This document shows positions 18,464 to 26,180 of a stretch of DNA of 26,180 nucleotides, piece after piece (position 1 is the first letter of the stretch; each line of letters starts with the position of its first letter). This stretch comes from Paulinella micropora (taxonomy: Eukaryota > Cercozoa > Imbricatea > Euglyphida). The stretch covers positions 712,726 to 738,905 of the forward strand of contig BJOX01000217.1 in the NCBI GenBank assembly GCA_009731375.1, read 5' to 3'. A model generated the notes under the pieces. It searched no databases. It saw only the letters and a list, made by a program, of their open reading frames with translations, and had not been told where the DNA came from. The position numbers and the translations under genes were made by a program.

Positions 18464-18464
18464 A
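18393..18464. repeat. TATC then TTTC tetranucleotide tract
   Basis: Imperfect TATC/CATC followed by about ten TTTC units. Confidence 0.95.
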
Positions 18465-18523
18465 AATATCTACCTGTGTATTCATATCTCCATCTCTCAA
18501 TACATATCTCTCTCCCTTCCTTA

Positions 18524-18524
18524 C

Positions 18525-18592
<68 letters not shown>
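18524..18592. repeat. CT microsatellite
   Basis: About 33 CT units without visible interruption. Confidence 0.97.
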
Positions 18593-18594
<2 letters not shown>

Positions 18595-18740
18595 CTCTCC
18601 CCTTTGCCAAGAGGAAAGGGTCTTGGTTCGGTAGGTCTAAAGGTACAGACATGCACGCTCATAGTGTGACAGCAAACATAACACTTGCTAATACTGATGA
18701 TTGTTGCCCTGTGCGCGCGGCGGACCAAAAAATACTTTAT
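18593..18740. other. Unique stretch, strand ambiguous
   Basis: Plus strand reads PFAKRKGSWFGRSK followed by G|GTACAG, a possible donor after a CT tract; the minus strand is open as well. Insufficient to call an exon. Confidence 0.2.
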
Positions 18741-18757
18741 AGATAGAAAGATGGATG

Positions 18758-18819
<62 letters not shown>
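18741..18819. repeat. GATA microsatellite
   Basis: GATA with GAAA and GATG at the left end. Confidence 0.97.
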
Positions 18820-18820
18820 C

Positions 18821-18869
18821 CGGCCATGCTTTCACAGCGTCGCAGAAAACGTGCAAGGTTCACGCGACG
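18821..18869 (-). CDS. Exon-like island, RRVNLARFLRRCESMA (49 nt)
   Basis: Minus strand: GTTGCTGTGCAG, a good 3' splice site, then 16 codons RRVNLARFLRRCESMA, then GCCG|GTCTATC. The basic, helix-prone composition is coding-like. The same bases contain a 9-bp inverted repeat, so part of the regularity could reflect structure and not coding. No second copy. Confidence 0.28.
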
Positions 18870-18872
18870 CTG
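18835..18872. other. 9-bp perfect inverted repeat, 20-nt loop
   Basis: CAGCGTCGC at 18835-18843 pairs with GCGACGCTG at 18864-18872. It lies inside the exon-like island and covers its acceptor. Could fold as a hairpin in RNA. Confidence 0.6.
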
Positions 18873-18961
18873 CACAGCAACATACACATACAAACACAAA
18901 CATGCATATTGCTAGTGCTTCTACTTCAAAGCGCCGACGGGACCCTTCACCAAAGGGATGA

Positions 18962-19128
18962 TAAGTGATTGATTGTTTGATTGATTGATTGATTGATTGA
19001 TTTTGATTGATTGATTTTGATTGATTGATTTTGATTGATTGATTTGATTGATTGATTTTGATTGATTATTAGATTGGTCGATCGATTGATCGATTGATCA
19101 TTGATCGATTGATCGATTGATGGATGAT
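18962..19128. repeat. GATT repeat with TTTGATT interruptions
   Basis: GATT units in short blocks separated by TTTT, then GATC/GATT near 19075-19120. SINQ frames on the minus strand are repeat translation. Confidence 0.95.
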
Positions 19129-19459
19129 GGGTTGATGGAGTCCTTGATAAACATAGTAACATGCACAAACACGTACACCTAGACGTGGGGTATATGTGTG
19201 CGATGTCTGTGCCAGATTCACACTAGCAATATCTCGCGCAGACCTTTCGAAGCTGTGTCGTGTCCGGCTCCCTTTCCTGTGCACACACATAACATAAAGA
19301 TAATTCTGAGCATTATCACTCATTTCGCCATATGTTCACGAGAATTACGGTCGACAATTGTGCTAAATATGTGAATAGTCACCATGTGCATGACACACAC
19401 ATGCACAACATGCATATACATATATACGTAGATTATGTGTATGTGTGTTTCTCATGTTC

Positions 19460-19463
<4 letters not shown>
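19129..19463. other. Mostly unique stretch
   Basis: Contains one exon-like island (19244-19276). The rest has no recognisable gene; scattered CATA/ATAC motifs appear toward 19400-19440. Confidence 0.4.
19244..19276 (-). CDS. 33-nt exon-like island, EREPDTTQLRK
   Basis: Minus strand: GTGTGTGCACAG, 11 codons EREPDTTQLRK, then AAG|GTCTGC. Exact multiple of three, good acceptor, modest donor. Single copy in the window; another minus frame through the same bases is longer and open, so the frame is uncertain. Confidence 0.25.

Positions 19464-19490
<27 letters not shown>
19464..19490. repeat. CATA microsatellite
   Basis: About seven CATA units. Confidence 0.92.
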
Positions 19491-19491
<1 letters not shown>

Positions 19492-19521
19492 ATCCTGTCT
19501 ATACACACAGATGTTTCTTAC

Positions 19522-19567
19522 TGTCTGGGTGGTGTGTGTTGCGGCGCTTCGGTCGTCCACCGTTCGC
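19522..19567 (-). CDS. Exon-like island, RTVDDRSAATHTTQT copy
   Basis: Minus strand: GATAAG, then codons RTVDDRSAATHTTQT, ending ACA|GTAAGAA, a near-consensus donor. The copy at 19664-19729 has the same donor context, GTAAGAC. Over the shared 15 codons differences are two synonymous and two replacements (Asp/Ala, Gln/Glu). Separated from that copy by a CCTAT pentanucleotide array. Confidence 0.35.
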
Positions 19568-19645
19568 CTTATCCTATCCTATCCTATCCTATCCTAGCCT
19601 ATCCTATCCTATCCTATCCTATCCTACTCCTATCCTACTCCTATC
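19568..19645. repeat. CCTAT pentanucleotide array
   Basis: About 14 units of TATCC with one TAGCC and two CTCCTA variants. It lies between two copies of the same exon-like island. Confidence 0.96.
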
Positions 19646-19663
19646 CATACGCTGCGGTCTTAC

Positions 19664-19729
19664 CGTCTCGGTGGTGTGTGTTGCGGCGCTTCGCGCGTCC
19701 ACCGTGCGCAACACCGCGAACATTGCCAC
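19664..19729 (-). CDS. 66-nt exon-like island, RTVDARSAATHTTET
   Basis: Minus strand: GTCAGGCACAG, 22 codons VAMFAVL then RTVDARSAATHTTET, then ACG|GTAAGAC. Both splice-like borders are good and the length is a multiple of three. A second minus frame (RGVAHGGRAKRRNTHH) is also open, and substitutions do not decide cleanly between them. Product unknown. Confidence 0.37.
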
Positions 19730-19731
19730 CT

Positions 19732-19940
19732 GTGCCTGACTTCTCACGCGAACTTAGCCACCGGATACTAAATACAATGCAATATATGCAATACATGCAA
19801 TACTTGCAATATATACGTGTGCCCTGACTTTTCATGCACGCTCGGCCACCTGACACTACCTACAATACAATACATGCAATACATACAATACATGCAATAC
19901 ATAAAATGCACACAATACACACAATACATATAACATGCAA
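19732..19940. repeat. Two diverged copies of a ~90-bp unit with ATGCAATAC minisatellite
   Basis: GCCTGACTTCTCACGCGAAC (from about 19734) and GCCCTGACTTTTCATGCACG (from about 19820) begin two related units, each running into TGCAATACA-type ~10-bp repeats. On the minus strand the shared part reads RWLSSREKSG and RWPSVHEKSG; four of seven differing codons are synonymous. Confidence 0.8.
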
Positions 19941-19945
19941 ACATG

Positions 19946-20225
19946 ACCACTTAGTTTTGGTTCTGCATTCCTTTTTTATTGCTTGACCTTTCCTCTTTTT
20001 TCTGTCGTTGTATATTCTTCCTTCTCCCGCCCAATTTGACTTAATGTGTCCTGTTCACTTCTCTTGCATTTCTTCTTCAATATCTTCTATGCTCCTTTTT
20101 GTATTCTCTTTGTACATATCTCCTGGCACCACTCAGTGCAGATCAAATTATCGCCTATGTAAATAGTTTACTCATATTTGCCCTTTATATACTGCCCTCG
20201 TACTTTCATCTCCTACATTATTCTT
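19946..20225. other. Pyrimidine-rich unique stretch
   Basis: No gene supported. The plus frame from 20099 reads LAPLSADQIIAYVNSLLIF and is hydrophobic, but it runs straight into the CTT tract and has no second line of support. Confidence 0.3.
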
Positions 20226-20348
20226 CTCCTCCTCCTCCTCCTCCTCCTCTTCCTCCTCTTCCTCCTCCTCTTCGTCCTCCTCTTCCTCCTCCTCTTCCTC
20301 CTCCTCTTCCTTCTCCTCTTCCTTCTCCTCTTCCTCCTCCTCCCCTTG

Positions 20349-20384
<36 letters not shown>

Positions 20385-20391
20385 CTCCTCT

Positions 20392-20423
<32 letters not shown>

Positions 20424-20503
20424 CTCCCCTTCCTCCCCTTCCTCCTCTTCCTCCCCTTCTTCCTCTTCCTCCTCTTCTTCCTCTTCTTCCTCTTCTTCTT
20501 CCC

Positions 20504-20543
<40 letters not shown>

Positions 20544-22104
20544 TTCTTCTTCTTCTTTTGCTCTTCTTCTTCTTTTTTGCTTCTTTTGCTTGTTTTGATT
20601 ATTTTGCTTATTTTGCTTCTTTTGCTTCTTTTGCTTCTTCTTCTTTTTCTTCTTCTTTTTCTTCTTCTTCTTCTTCTTCTTCTTCTTTTTCTTCTTCTTT
20701 TTCTTCTTTTTCTTATTTTTCTTTTTCTTCTTCTTCTTTTTCTTCTTCTTCTTTTTCTTCTTCTTCTTCTTCTTTTTCTTCTTTTTCTTCTTTTTCTTTT
20801 TCTTCTTCTTCTTCTTCTTCTTTTTCTTCTTTTTGTTATTCTTTTTTTTCTTTTTCTTCTTTTTCTTCTTCTTCTTCTTCTTCTTCTTCTTTTTCTTCTT
20901 CTTCTTCTTTTTCTTTTTCTTCTTTTTCTTTTTCTTCTTTTCTTTTTCTTCTTTTTCTTCTTCTTCTCTCCTTCTTCTTCTTCTTCTTCTTTTTCTTTTT
21001 CTTTTTCTTTTTCTTCTTCTTTTTCTTTTTCTTTTTCTTCTTCTTTTTCTTCTTCTTTTTCTTCTTTTTCTTCTTGTTTTTCTTCTTGTTTTTCTTCTTG
21101 TTTTTCTTCTTGTTTTTCTTCTTCTTTTTCTTCTTCTTTTTCTTCTTTTTCTTCTTCTTCTTCTTCTTCTTCTTCTTCTTCTTCTTCTTCTTCTACTTCT
21201 ACTTCTTCTTCGTCTTTCTCTTTCTTCTTTTTTCTCTTTCTTCTTTTTTCTCTTTCTTCTTTTTCTTTTTCTTTTTTTTATTCTTTTTCTTTTTCTTCTT
21301 TTTCTTCTTTTTTTTTTCTTTTTCTTTTTTTTCCTTTTTTTTCTTCTTCTTCTCCTCCTCCCTCCTCCCTGCCTCCCTCCTCCTTCCTCCTTCTTCCTTC
21401 CTCCTCCTTCTTCTTCTTCTTCTTCTTCTCCTCCTCCTCCTCCTCCTCCTTTTCCTTCTCCTTCTCCTTCTTCTTCTTCTTCTTCTTCTTCTTCTTCTTC
21501 TTCTTCTTCTTCTTCTTCTTCTGCTTCTGCTTCTTCTTCTTCTCCTTCTCCTCCTCCTCCTCCTCCTCTTCTTCTTCTTCTTCTTCTTCTTCTTCTTCTT
21601 CTTCGTCTTCTTCTTCTTCTTCTTCTCCTAAATCTTCTTCTTCTTCTTCTTCTTCTTCTTCTTCTTCTTCTTCTTCTTCTTCTTCTTCTTCTTTTTCTTC
21701 TGCTTCTGCTTTTCTGCTTCTTCTTGCTTCTTGCTTCTTCTTGCTTCTTCTTGCTTCTTCTTGCCAGACGAAGCCAGACGAAGCCAGAAGAAGCCAGAAG
21801 AAGCTTCTTCTGGCTTCTTCTGGCTTCTTCTGCCTTCTGCCTTCTTCCTCTTCCTCTTCTTCTTCTTCCTCCTTCTTCTTCTTCTTCCTCTTCTTCCTCT
21901 TCCTCCTCTTCCTCTTCTTCCTCTCCTTCCTCTCCTTCCTCTCCTTTCTCTCCTTCCCTCCTTCTCTTTCTCCTCCTCCTTCTCCTTCTCCTCCTTCTCC
22001 TTCTCCTTCTTTCTATTCTTTCTTCTTCTTCTTCTTCTTCTTCTTCTTCTTCTTCTTCTTCTTCTTCTTCTTCTTCTTCTTCTTCTTCTTCTTCTTCTTC
22101 TTTT
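20226..22104. repeat. 1.9-kb CCT/CTT polypyrimidine tract
   Basis: CCT/CTTCCT mixtures (20226-20520), CTT (to about 20560), then long CTT/CTTTTT mixtures (20570-21350), CCT blocks, CTT, a palindrome (21775-21832), CTTCCT mixtures and a final pure CTT run (22020-22102). A and G are almost absent from the plus strand apart from a few short islands. The frames of several hundred Leu/Phe/Ser codons are not genes. Confidence 0.97.
21775..21832. other. Long palindrome, 24-bp perfect arms, no loop
   Basis: Centre AAG|CTT between 21803 and 21804. Arms 21780-21803 and 21804-21827 are perfectly complementary, built of GAAGCCAGAA and TTCTGGCTTC units; after one mismatch pairing continues four bases to 21776 and 21831. 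It is a local strand flip inside a tract that is otherwise CTT on this strand. Confidence 0.93.
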
Positions 22105-22185
22105 CATAAAAACGAGTTATTCAAGGGAGGACCACTAAAACTTAATACTGCGAAAAGTATGCATTGACCTAGGTGATAACGATAT

Positions 22186-22245
22186 AACGATGACGATAAC
22201 GATGAAGATAACGATGACAACAACAACAGCAACGATTTTGACTAA
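22186..22245. repeat. Imperfect GATAAC / GACAAC repeat
   Basis: Units of ACGATGACGATA, decaying into ACAACA. Confidence 0.75.
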
Positions 22246-22249
22246 AGCC

Positions 22250-22303
<54 letters not shown>

Positions 22304-22736
22304 GCAACAACAGCAAGAAGAAGAAGAAGAAGAAGAAGAAGAAGAAGAAGAAGAAGAAGAAGAAGAAGAAGAAGAAGAAGAAGAAGAAGAAGAAGAAGAA
22401 GAAGAAGAAGAAGAAGAAGAAGAAGAAGAAGAAGAAGAAGAAGAAGAAGAAGAAGAAAGAAGAAGAAAAAAGGAAAAAAGGAAGAAAGGAAGAAAGGAAG
22501 AAAGGAAGAAGGAAGAAAGGAAGGAAGGAAGGAAGGAAGAAGAAAGAAAGAAAGAAAGAAAGAAGAAAAAAAGAAAGAAAGGAAGTAAGCAAGGAAGAAA
22601 GAAAGAAAGGAAGAAAGAAAGAAAGAGAAGGCTGATTTCGAAGAAATACCTTAAGTTCTGCCTAATCTTATGACTGGAAAGAAAGAAAGAAAGAAAGAAA
22701 GAGAGAAAGAAAGAAAGAAAGACAGGAAGAAAGAAA
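22250..22736. repeat. CAA, GAA, GGAA and GAAA compound tract
   Basis: CAA (22250-22315), GAA about 47 units (22316-22457), then GAAA/GGAA mixtures to 22624 and a GAAA run at 22678-22740, interrupted by the first copy of a 53-bp repeat at 22625-22677. Confidence 0.96.
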
Positions 22737-22793
22737 GAAAGAGAAGGCTGATTTCGAAGAAATACCTTAAGTTCTGCCTAATCTTATGACTGG
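22625..22793. repeat. 53-bp direct duplication around a GAAA run
   Basis: GAGAAGGCTGATTTCGAAGA through CTTATGACTGG occurs at 22625-22677 and again, with no difference seen, at 22741-22793. The 116-bp offset includes the GAAA run between them. Confidence 0.95.
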
Positions 22794-22995
22794 CCCGAAC
22801 TGGCCCGGGAACCTTTTTCTTGCAACCAGGGCAAAAGGGGCAACGATGTCGTTTCTTGGGAGGTCGTTCTCCAACCGTGCTCGTTGTGGCATCGTTGCAG
22901 CACGGTTTAGCCCTGTGAGCCCTTGTGTAGCCAGTGTTACTACTTTCGCAGCACCCCCGGCCTTGCCGGTGAGACAAAATCTTCGCGCATTCTAG
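22794..22995. other. Unique stretch, unidentified minus-strand frame
   Basis: GC-richer than its surroundings. The minus frame (22651-22977) contains PPKKRHRCPFCPGCKKKVPG: a CPFCPGC cluster plus basic residues resembles a zinc-binding knuckle, but only one cluster is present. The plus strand is also open (from 22786). Left uncalled. Confidence 0.25.
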
Positions 22996-23009
22996 GACAT
23001 TATCCTCAT

Positions 23010-23219
<210 letters not shown>

Positions 23220-23220
23220 T

Positions 23221-24002
23221 TGTTGAGCCCGGAATAAAACCCACAGTGCTCTGTCGGTTTATACTAGACTGTCGAACAGTCTCGAAACTCCATCTGCTTA
23301 CTGGGTCCTCTGTAATGGAGGTGGGAGCTCGTTCTGCAATGGGCGCTTATGGAACGAGCCCTGGCCCCGCCTGGTACTAGGGAGATTTGGTATCGCCTGT
23401 ATCAGTCCCTTCCATGCAAACATCACGGCTTAGCTGGGCATCGGGTTAATACTTTACCCACAGACTTCCTTGGTTGACGAAATCAGAAGCTCCTTTTTTC
23501 TGACATTAGTCGATATCTCATCAGCTGATCTCATCACTTACTCCACGGAGTGAACCAAGGCCACTTGAGGTGTCACTGACCCTCCCTTGGGCTTGGTTTT
23601 TTGTGAAATAGGTGCCATCTGTCGACAGACAGAGAATTAGGGGATGGTGTGGTTGTGCTGCCCGTGGTGGGGTGCCTCATGTGTGCCTAGCCATACGCCT
23701 ATAAGTCGCATGCCGAAATAGCGACGGGAAGCACAATCCTGTTCCTTCAGGGTGCCCTTTCTCGCTTGTTGAGCCCGGAATAAAGCCCACAGTGCTCTGT
23801 CGGTTTATACTAGACTGTCGAACAGTCTCGAAACTCCATCTGCTTACTGGGTCCTCTGTAATTGAGGTGGGAGCTCGTTCTGCAAGGGGCGCTTATGGAA
23901 CGAGCCCTGGCCCCGCCTGGTACTAGGGAGATTTGGTATCGCCTGTATCAGTCCCTTCCGTGCAAACATCACGGCTTAGCTGGGCATCGGGTTAATACTT
24001 TA
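23221..24002. repeat. 546-bp repeat R3, copy 1 and start of copy 2
   Basis: TGTTGAGCCCGGAATAAA recurs at 23221 and 23767, giving a 546-bp tandem period; copy 2 matches copy 1 closely until it is cut by the gap at 24003. No recognised protein; short frames ([19 protein letters not shown] on plus) are conserved only because the copies are recent. No terminal repeats seen. Confidence 0.92.
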
Positions 24003-24118
24003 NNNNNNNNNNNNNNNNNNNNNNNNNNNNNNNNNNNNNNNNNNNNNNNNNNNNNNNNNNNNNNNNNNNNNNNNNNNNNNNNNNNNNNNNNNNNNNNNNN
24101 NNNNNNNNNNNNNNNNNN
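24003..24118. other. Assembly gap, 116 N
   Basis: Lies between R3 copy 2 and a TATC array, so the junction is unknown. Confidence 1.
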
Positions 24119-24130
24119 TATCTATCTATT

Positions 24131-24198
<68 letters not shown>

Positions 24199-24210
24199 CA
24201 TCTATCTATC

Positions 24211-24247
<37 letters not shown>

Positions 24248-24359
24248 CATCCATCTATCCATCTATCTATCCATCTATCTATCCATCTATCTATCTACAT
24301 ACCTATCTATCTACCTATCTATCTATCTATCTATCTATCTTTATCTATCTATCTATCTA

Positions 24360-24392
<33 letters not shown>

Positions 24393-24411
24393 CTATCTAT
24401 ATCTATCTATC

Positions 24412-24442
<31 letters not shown>

Positions 24443-24610
24443 CTATCTATATCTATCTATATCTATCTATATCTATCTATATCTATCTTACCTACCTACC
24501 TGCCTACCTACCTACCTACCTATCTATCTATCTATCTATCCATCTATCTATCTATCCATCTATCTATCTATCCATCTATCTATCTATCTATCTATCTAAT
24601 CTATCTATCC

Positions 24611-24654
<44 letters not shown>
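24119..24654. repeat. TATC microsatellite, about 535 bp
   Basis: TATC with TATT, CATC, TATATC and a CTAC block (24487-24520). Contains locally recurring CATC pairs. Confidence 0.97.
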
Positions 24655-24655
<1 letters not shown>

Positions 24656-24656
<1 letters not shown>

Positions 24657-25014
24657 ATGCCGAAATAGCGACGGGAAGCACAATCCTGTTCCCTCAGGGT
24701 GCCCTTTCTCGCTTGTTGAGCCCGGAATAAAACCCACAGTGCTCTGTCGGTTTATACTAGACTGTGGAACAGTCTCGAAACTCCATCTGCTTACTGGGCC
24801 CTCTGTAATGGAGGTGGGAGCTCGTTCTGCAAGGGGCGCTTTATGGAACGAGCCCTGGCCCCGCCTGGTACTAGGGAGCTTTGGTATTGCCTGTATCAGT
24901 CCCTTCCGTGCAAACATCACGGCTTAGCTGGGCATCGGGTTAATACTTTACCCACAGACTTCCTGGTTGACGAAATCAGAAGCTCCTTTTTTCTGACATT
25001 AGTCGATATTTCAT
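24656..25014. repeat. 546-bp repeat R3, copy 3, truncated at both ends by TATC arrays
   Basis: Begins at ATGCCGAAATAGCGACGGGA (matching 23710) and follows copies 1 and 2 to GTCGATATTTCATC, where copy 1 has GTCGATATCTCATCAGCTGA. Both edges pass directly into TATC. Confidence 0.93.
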
Positions 25015-25046
25015 CTATCTATCTACCTACCTACCTACCTACCTAC

Positions 25047-25090
<44 letters not shown>

Positions 25091-25205
25091 ATCTATCTAT
25101 ATCTATCTATATCTATCTATCTATCTATCTATCTATCTACCTACCTACCTACCTACCCTACCTACCTACCTACCTACCTACCTATCTACCTATCTACCTA
25201 TCTAC

Positions 25206-25281
<76 letters not shown>

Positions 25282-25296
25282 ATCTATCTATCTAAT
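25013..25296. repeat. TATC and CTAC tetranucleotide array
   Basis: Alternating TATC and CTAC blocks with TATATC and TTTC interruptions. Confidence 0.97.
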
Positions 25297-25302
25297 ATAT
25301 AT

Positions 25303-25618
25303 CCTTGCTTCCTTCCTTCCTCCTTCCTTCCGTCCTCCTTCCTTCCTCCTTCCTTCCTTTCTTCCTTCCTCCCTCCCTCCCTCCTTTCTTCCTTTCTTTC
25401 TTTCTTTCTTTCTTTTTCTCTTTTTTTTCTTGCTTTCTTTCTTTCTTTCTTCCCTCCCTCCTTCCTTCTTTCCTTCCCTCCCTCCTTCCTTCCTTCCTTC
25501 CTTAATTCATTCATTCATTAATTCATTTCTGTCTGTCTGTCTTCTGTCTTCTGTCTGTCTGTCTACCTACCTACCTACCTACCTTCCTACCTTCCTGCCT
25601 ACCTACCTATCCATCCAT
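25303..25618. repeat. CCTT/TTTC, TCAT, CTGT and CTAC tracts
   Basis: CCTT/TTTC mixtures to 25504, TCAT (25505-25529), CTGT (25530-25564), CTAC/CTTC (25564-25608). Confidence 0.95.
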
Positions 25619-25639
25619 ATATATGTGCATAAACATGTA

Positions 25640-25832
25640 AATATGCAGCTCTATATAACGTTAAGTATGTGTGTATAAATCACAAGTTATTCTCATGCAG
25701 ATCAAGCTGTAAACGAAAGTGCCATCGATAAATATGCAGCTATAGATAAGATCACATATGTGTATGCATAACTCAGATATTGTTATCTGGCTATAGTTCA
25801 AGCTGTCTTATGAAAGCGCGATCGGTAAGCCA
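25640..25832 (+). repeat. Tandem duplication, ~91-97-bp unit
   Basis: AATATGCAGCT recurs at 25640 and 25731, and TCAAGCTGT plus GAAAG-GC-ATCG follow in both units. On the plus strand the shared end reads ESAIDK (25715) and ESAIGK (25812): three of four differing codons are synonymous (AGT/AGC, GCC/GCG, AAA/AAG). AG|ATCAAGC and AG|TTCAAGC could be acceptors. Confidence 0.75.
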
Positions 25833-25878
25833 GACTTCCGCATCTTCTTCAACAAACCAGGTCAACCTGCTTCTTCTT
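25797..25878 (+). CDS. Coding-like plus-strand segment before a TATC run
   Basis: After a stop at 25794-25796 the plus frame reads ESAIGKPDFRIFF and then FNKPGQPASS before the TATC run. Composition is protein-like. CCAG|GTCAAC at 25860/25861 could be a 5' splice site. It is in a different frame from the coding-like segment after the run, so the two are not one uninterrupted frame. No family recognised. Confidence 0.35.

Positions 25879-25880
<2 letters not shown>

Positions 25881-25917
<37 letters not shown>
25881..25917. repeat. TATC microsatellite, about nine units
   Basis: Short pure TATC run between two coding-like segments in different frames. Confidence 0.95.
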
Positions 25918-26180
25918 GGTCGCTACCCAAAAGAACATTCCATCACAGACCGCAACGACAGGGTTTTAGAATTAGCTGCTGAGACAATACTTGAGACAAC
26001 CACAGTGCATGACATGGACAAAGCCATGCAAGGGTGCTTCCTTCGTTTTGAAGACGCATGCCCCTTCGACCTCTCCTGGGCTCGCCTCATCGGAACCCGT
26101 AATCCCCGTTTAATCTCTTGGGTCATCAACGCAAGCACAAACTCGGTTATTACCCCCGACCTTAGACGTCTGTGGGGAAT
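25918..26180 (+). CDS. Partial coding sequence, runs off the window end, unidentified
   Basis: Open plus frame of 87 codons to the window edge with balanced amino-acid use, no repeats and no homopolymers: the most gene-like sequence here. It contains SITDRNDRVLELAAETIL, a CFLRFEDACPFD stretch with two Cys, and SWARLIGTRNPRLISW. The formal frame reaches back through the TATC run to an ATG at 25810, but the true start is unclear because the better-looking upstream segment is in another frame. It may be an exon with an upstream intron, or a gene interrupted by the repeat. A viral or transposon origin cannot be excluded. The minus strand is also open (25923-26138) but has poorer composition. Confidence 0.55.

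Noticed and set aside
17527-18746. Long frames with THYTQHR / HALHTAQT repeats
   Set aside because: The 22-bp unit cycles through all three frames without stops, so the frames are a by-product of the minisatellite.
19568-19645. Telomeric repeat (five-base unit)
   Set aside because: The unit is CCTAT, not TTAGG/CCTAA or any telomere motif I know, and the run is short and internal.
20099-22167. Three overlapping plus-strand frames of 440-640 codons
   Set aside because: All are readings of the same CTT/CCT tract; no stops because TAA, TAG and TGA cannot form in pure pyrimidine repeats.
22651-22977. Zinc-finger protein gene on the minus strand
   Set aside because: A single CPFCPGC cluster in a frame that runs into GAAA repeat translation; the plus strand is open as well.
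24645-24927. Genes on either strand in R3 copy 3
   Set aside because: The frames lie wholly in a recent non-coding-looking repeat, are open on both strands, and their conservation is explained by recent duplication.

Overview
The window is eukaryotic nuclear DNA dominated by simple-sequence repeats. There is no bacterial-style gene layout, no rRNA, no tRNA I could recognise and no CRISPR array. Well over half of the known bases are microsatellite, minisatellite or satellite. Almost all long open frames (poly-Ser, Leu, Phe, Glu, Arg, Lys, SIYL, HTYI, REREK) are repeats read in one frame and are not genes. The species cannot be fixed from this sequence. An SSR-dense animal or protist genome fits; penaeid shrimp, some molluscs and chromerid algae are examples from general knowledge, not an identification.

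Layout. 1-1796: mostly non-repetitive, AT-leaning DNA with no convincing gene. 1797-6434: GA, GAA, GATA, then CTT and TATC tracts with short unique islands. 6435-10165: GATA, TATG and GA arrays between short islands and two diverged copies of an interspersed repeat, broken by a 531-base gap (6967-7497). 10191-12530: poly-C, a 10-base gap, an 80-bp higher-order GATA array, then CA/TA/CATA tracts and islands. 12800-13110: a decayed ~33-bp minisatellite. 13140-17525: a 60/61-bp satellite with about 65 apparently identical monomers. 17526-18370: a 22/30-bp minisatellite that looks like an expansion inside one 60-bp monomer. 18390-19945: mixed SSRs and islands. 20226-22104: a 1.9-kb CTT/CCT tract holding a palindrome, followed by CAA and GAA tracts. 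22990-25020: TATC arrays breaking up copies of a ~546-bp repeat, with a 116-base gap. 25013-25620: TATC, CTAC and CCTT tracts. 25640-26180: a short tandem duplication and a coding-like frame that leaves the window.

The most interesting signal is in the islands between the microsatellites. Many read as short coding segments on the minus strand, bounded by AG and GT, with the pyrimidine-rich repeat strand where a polypyrimidine tract would lie. Several occur as diverged copies whose differences are mostly synonymous or whole-codon in that frame. This is consistent with a minus-strand gene, or the remains of one, built of very short duplicated exons with microsatellite introns, ending in a possible terminal exon at 2440-2490. 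Exon phases do not all chain, the frames were chosen after the fact, and no protein family was recognised, so this is a hypothesis and not an annotated gene.
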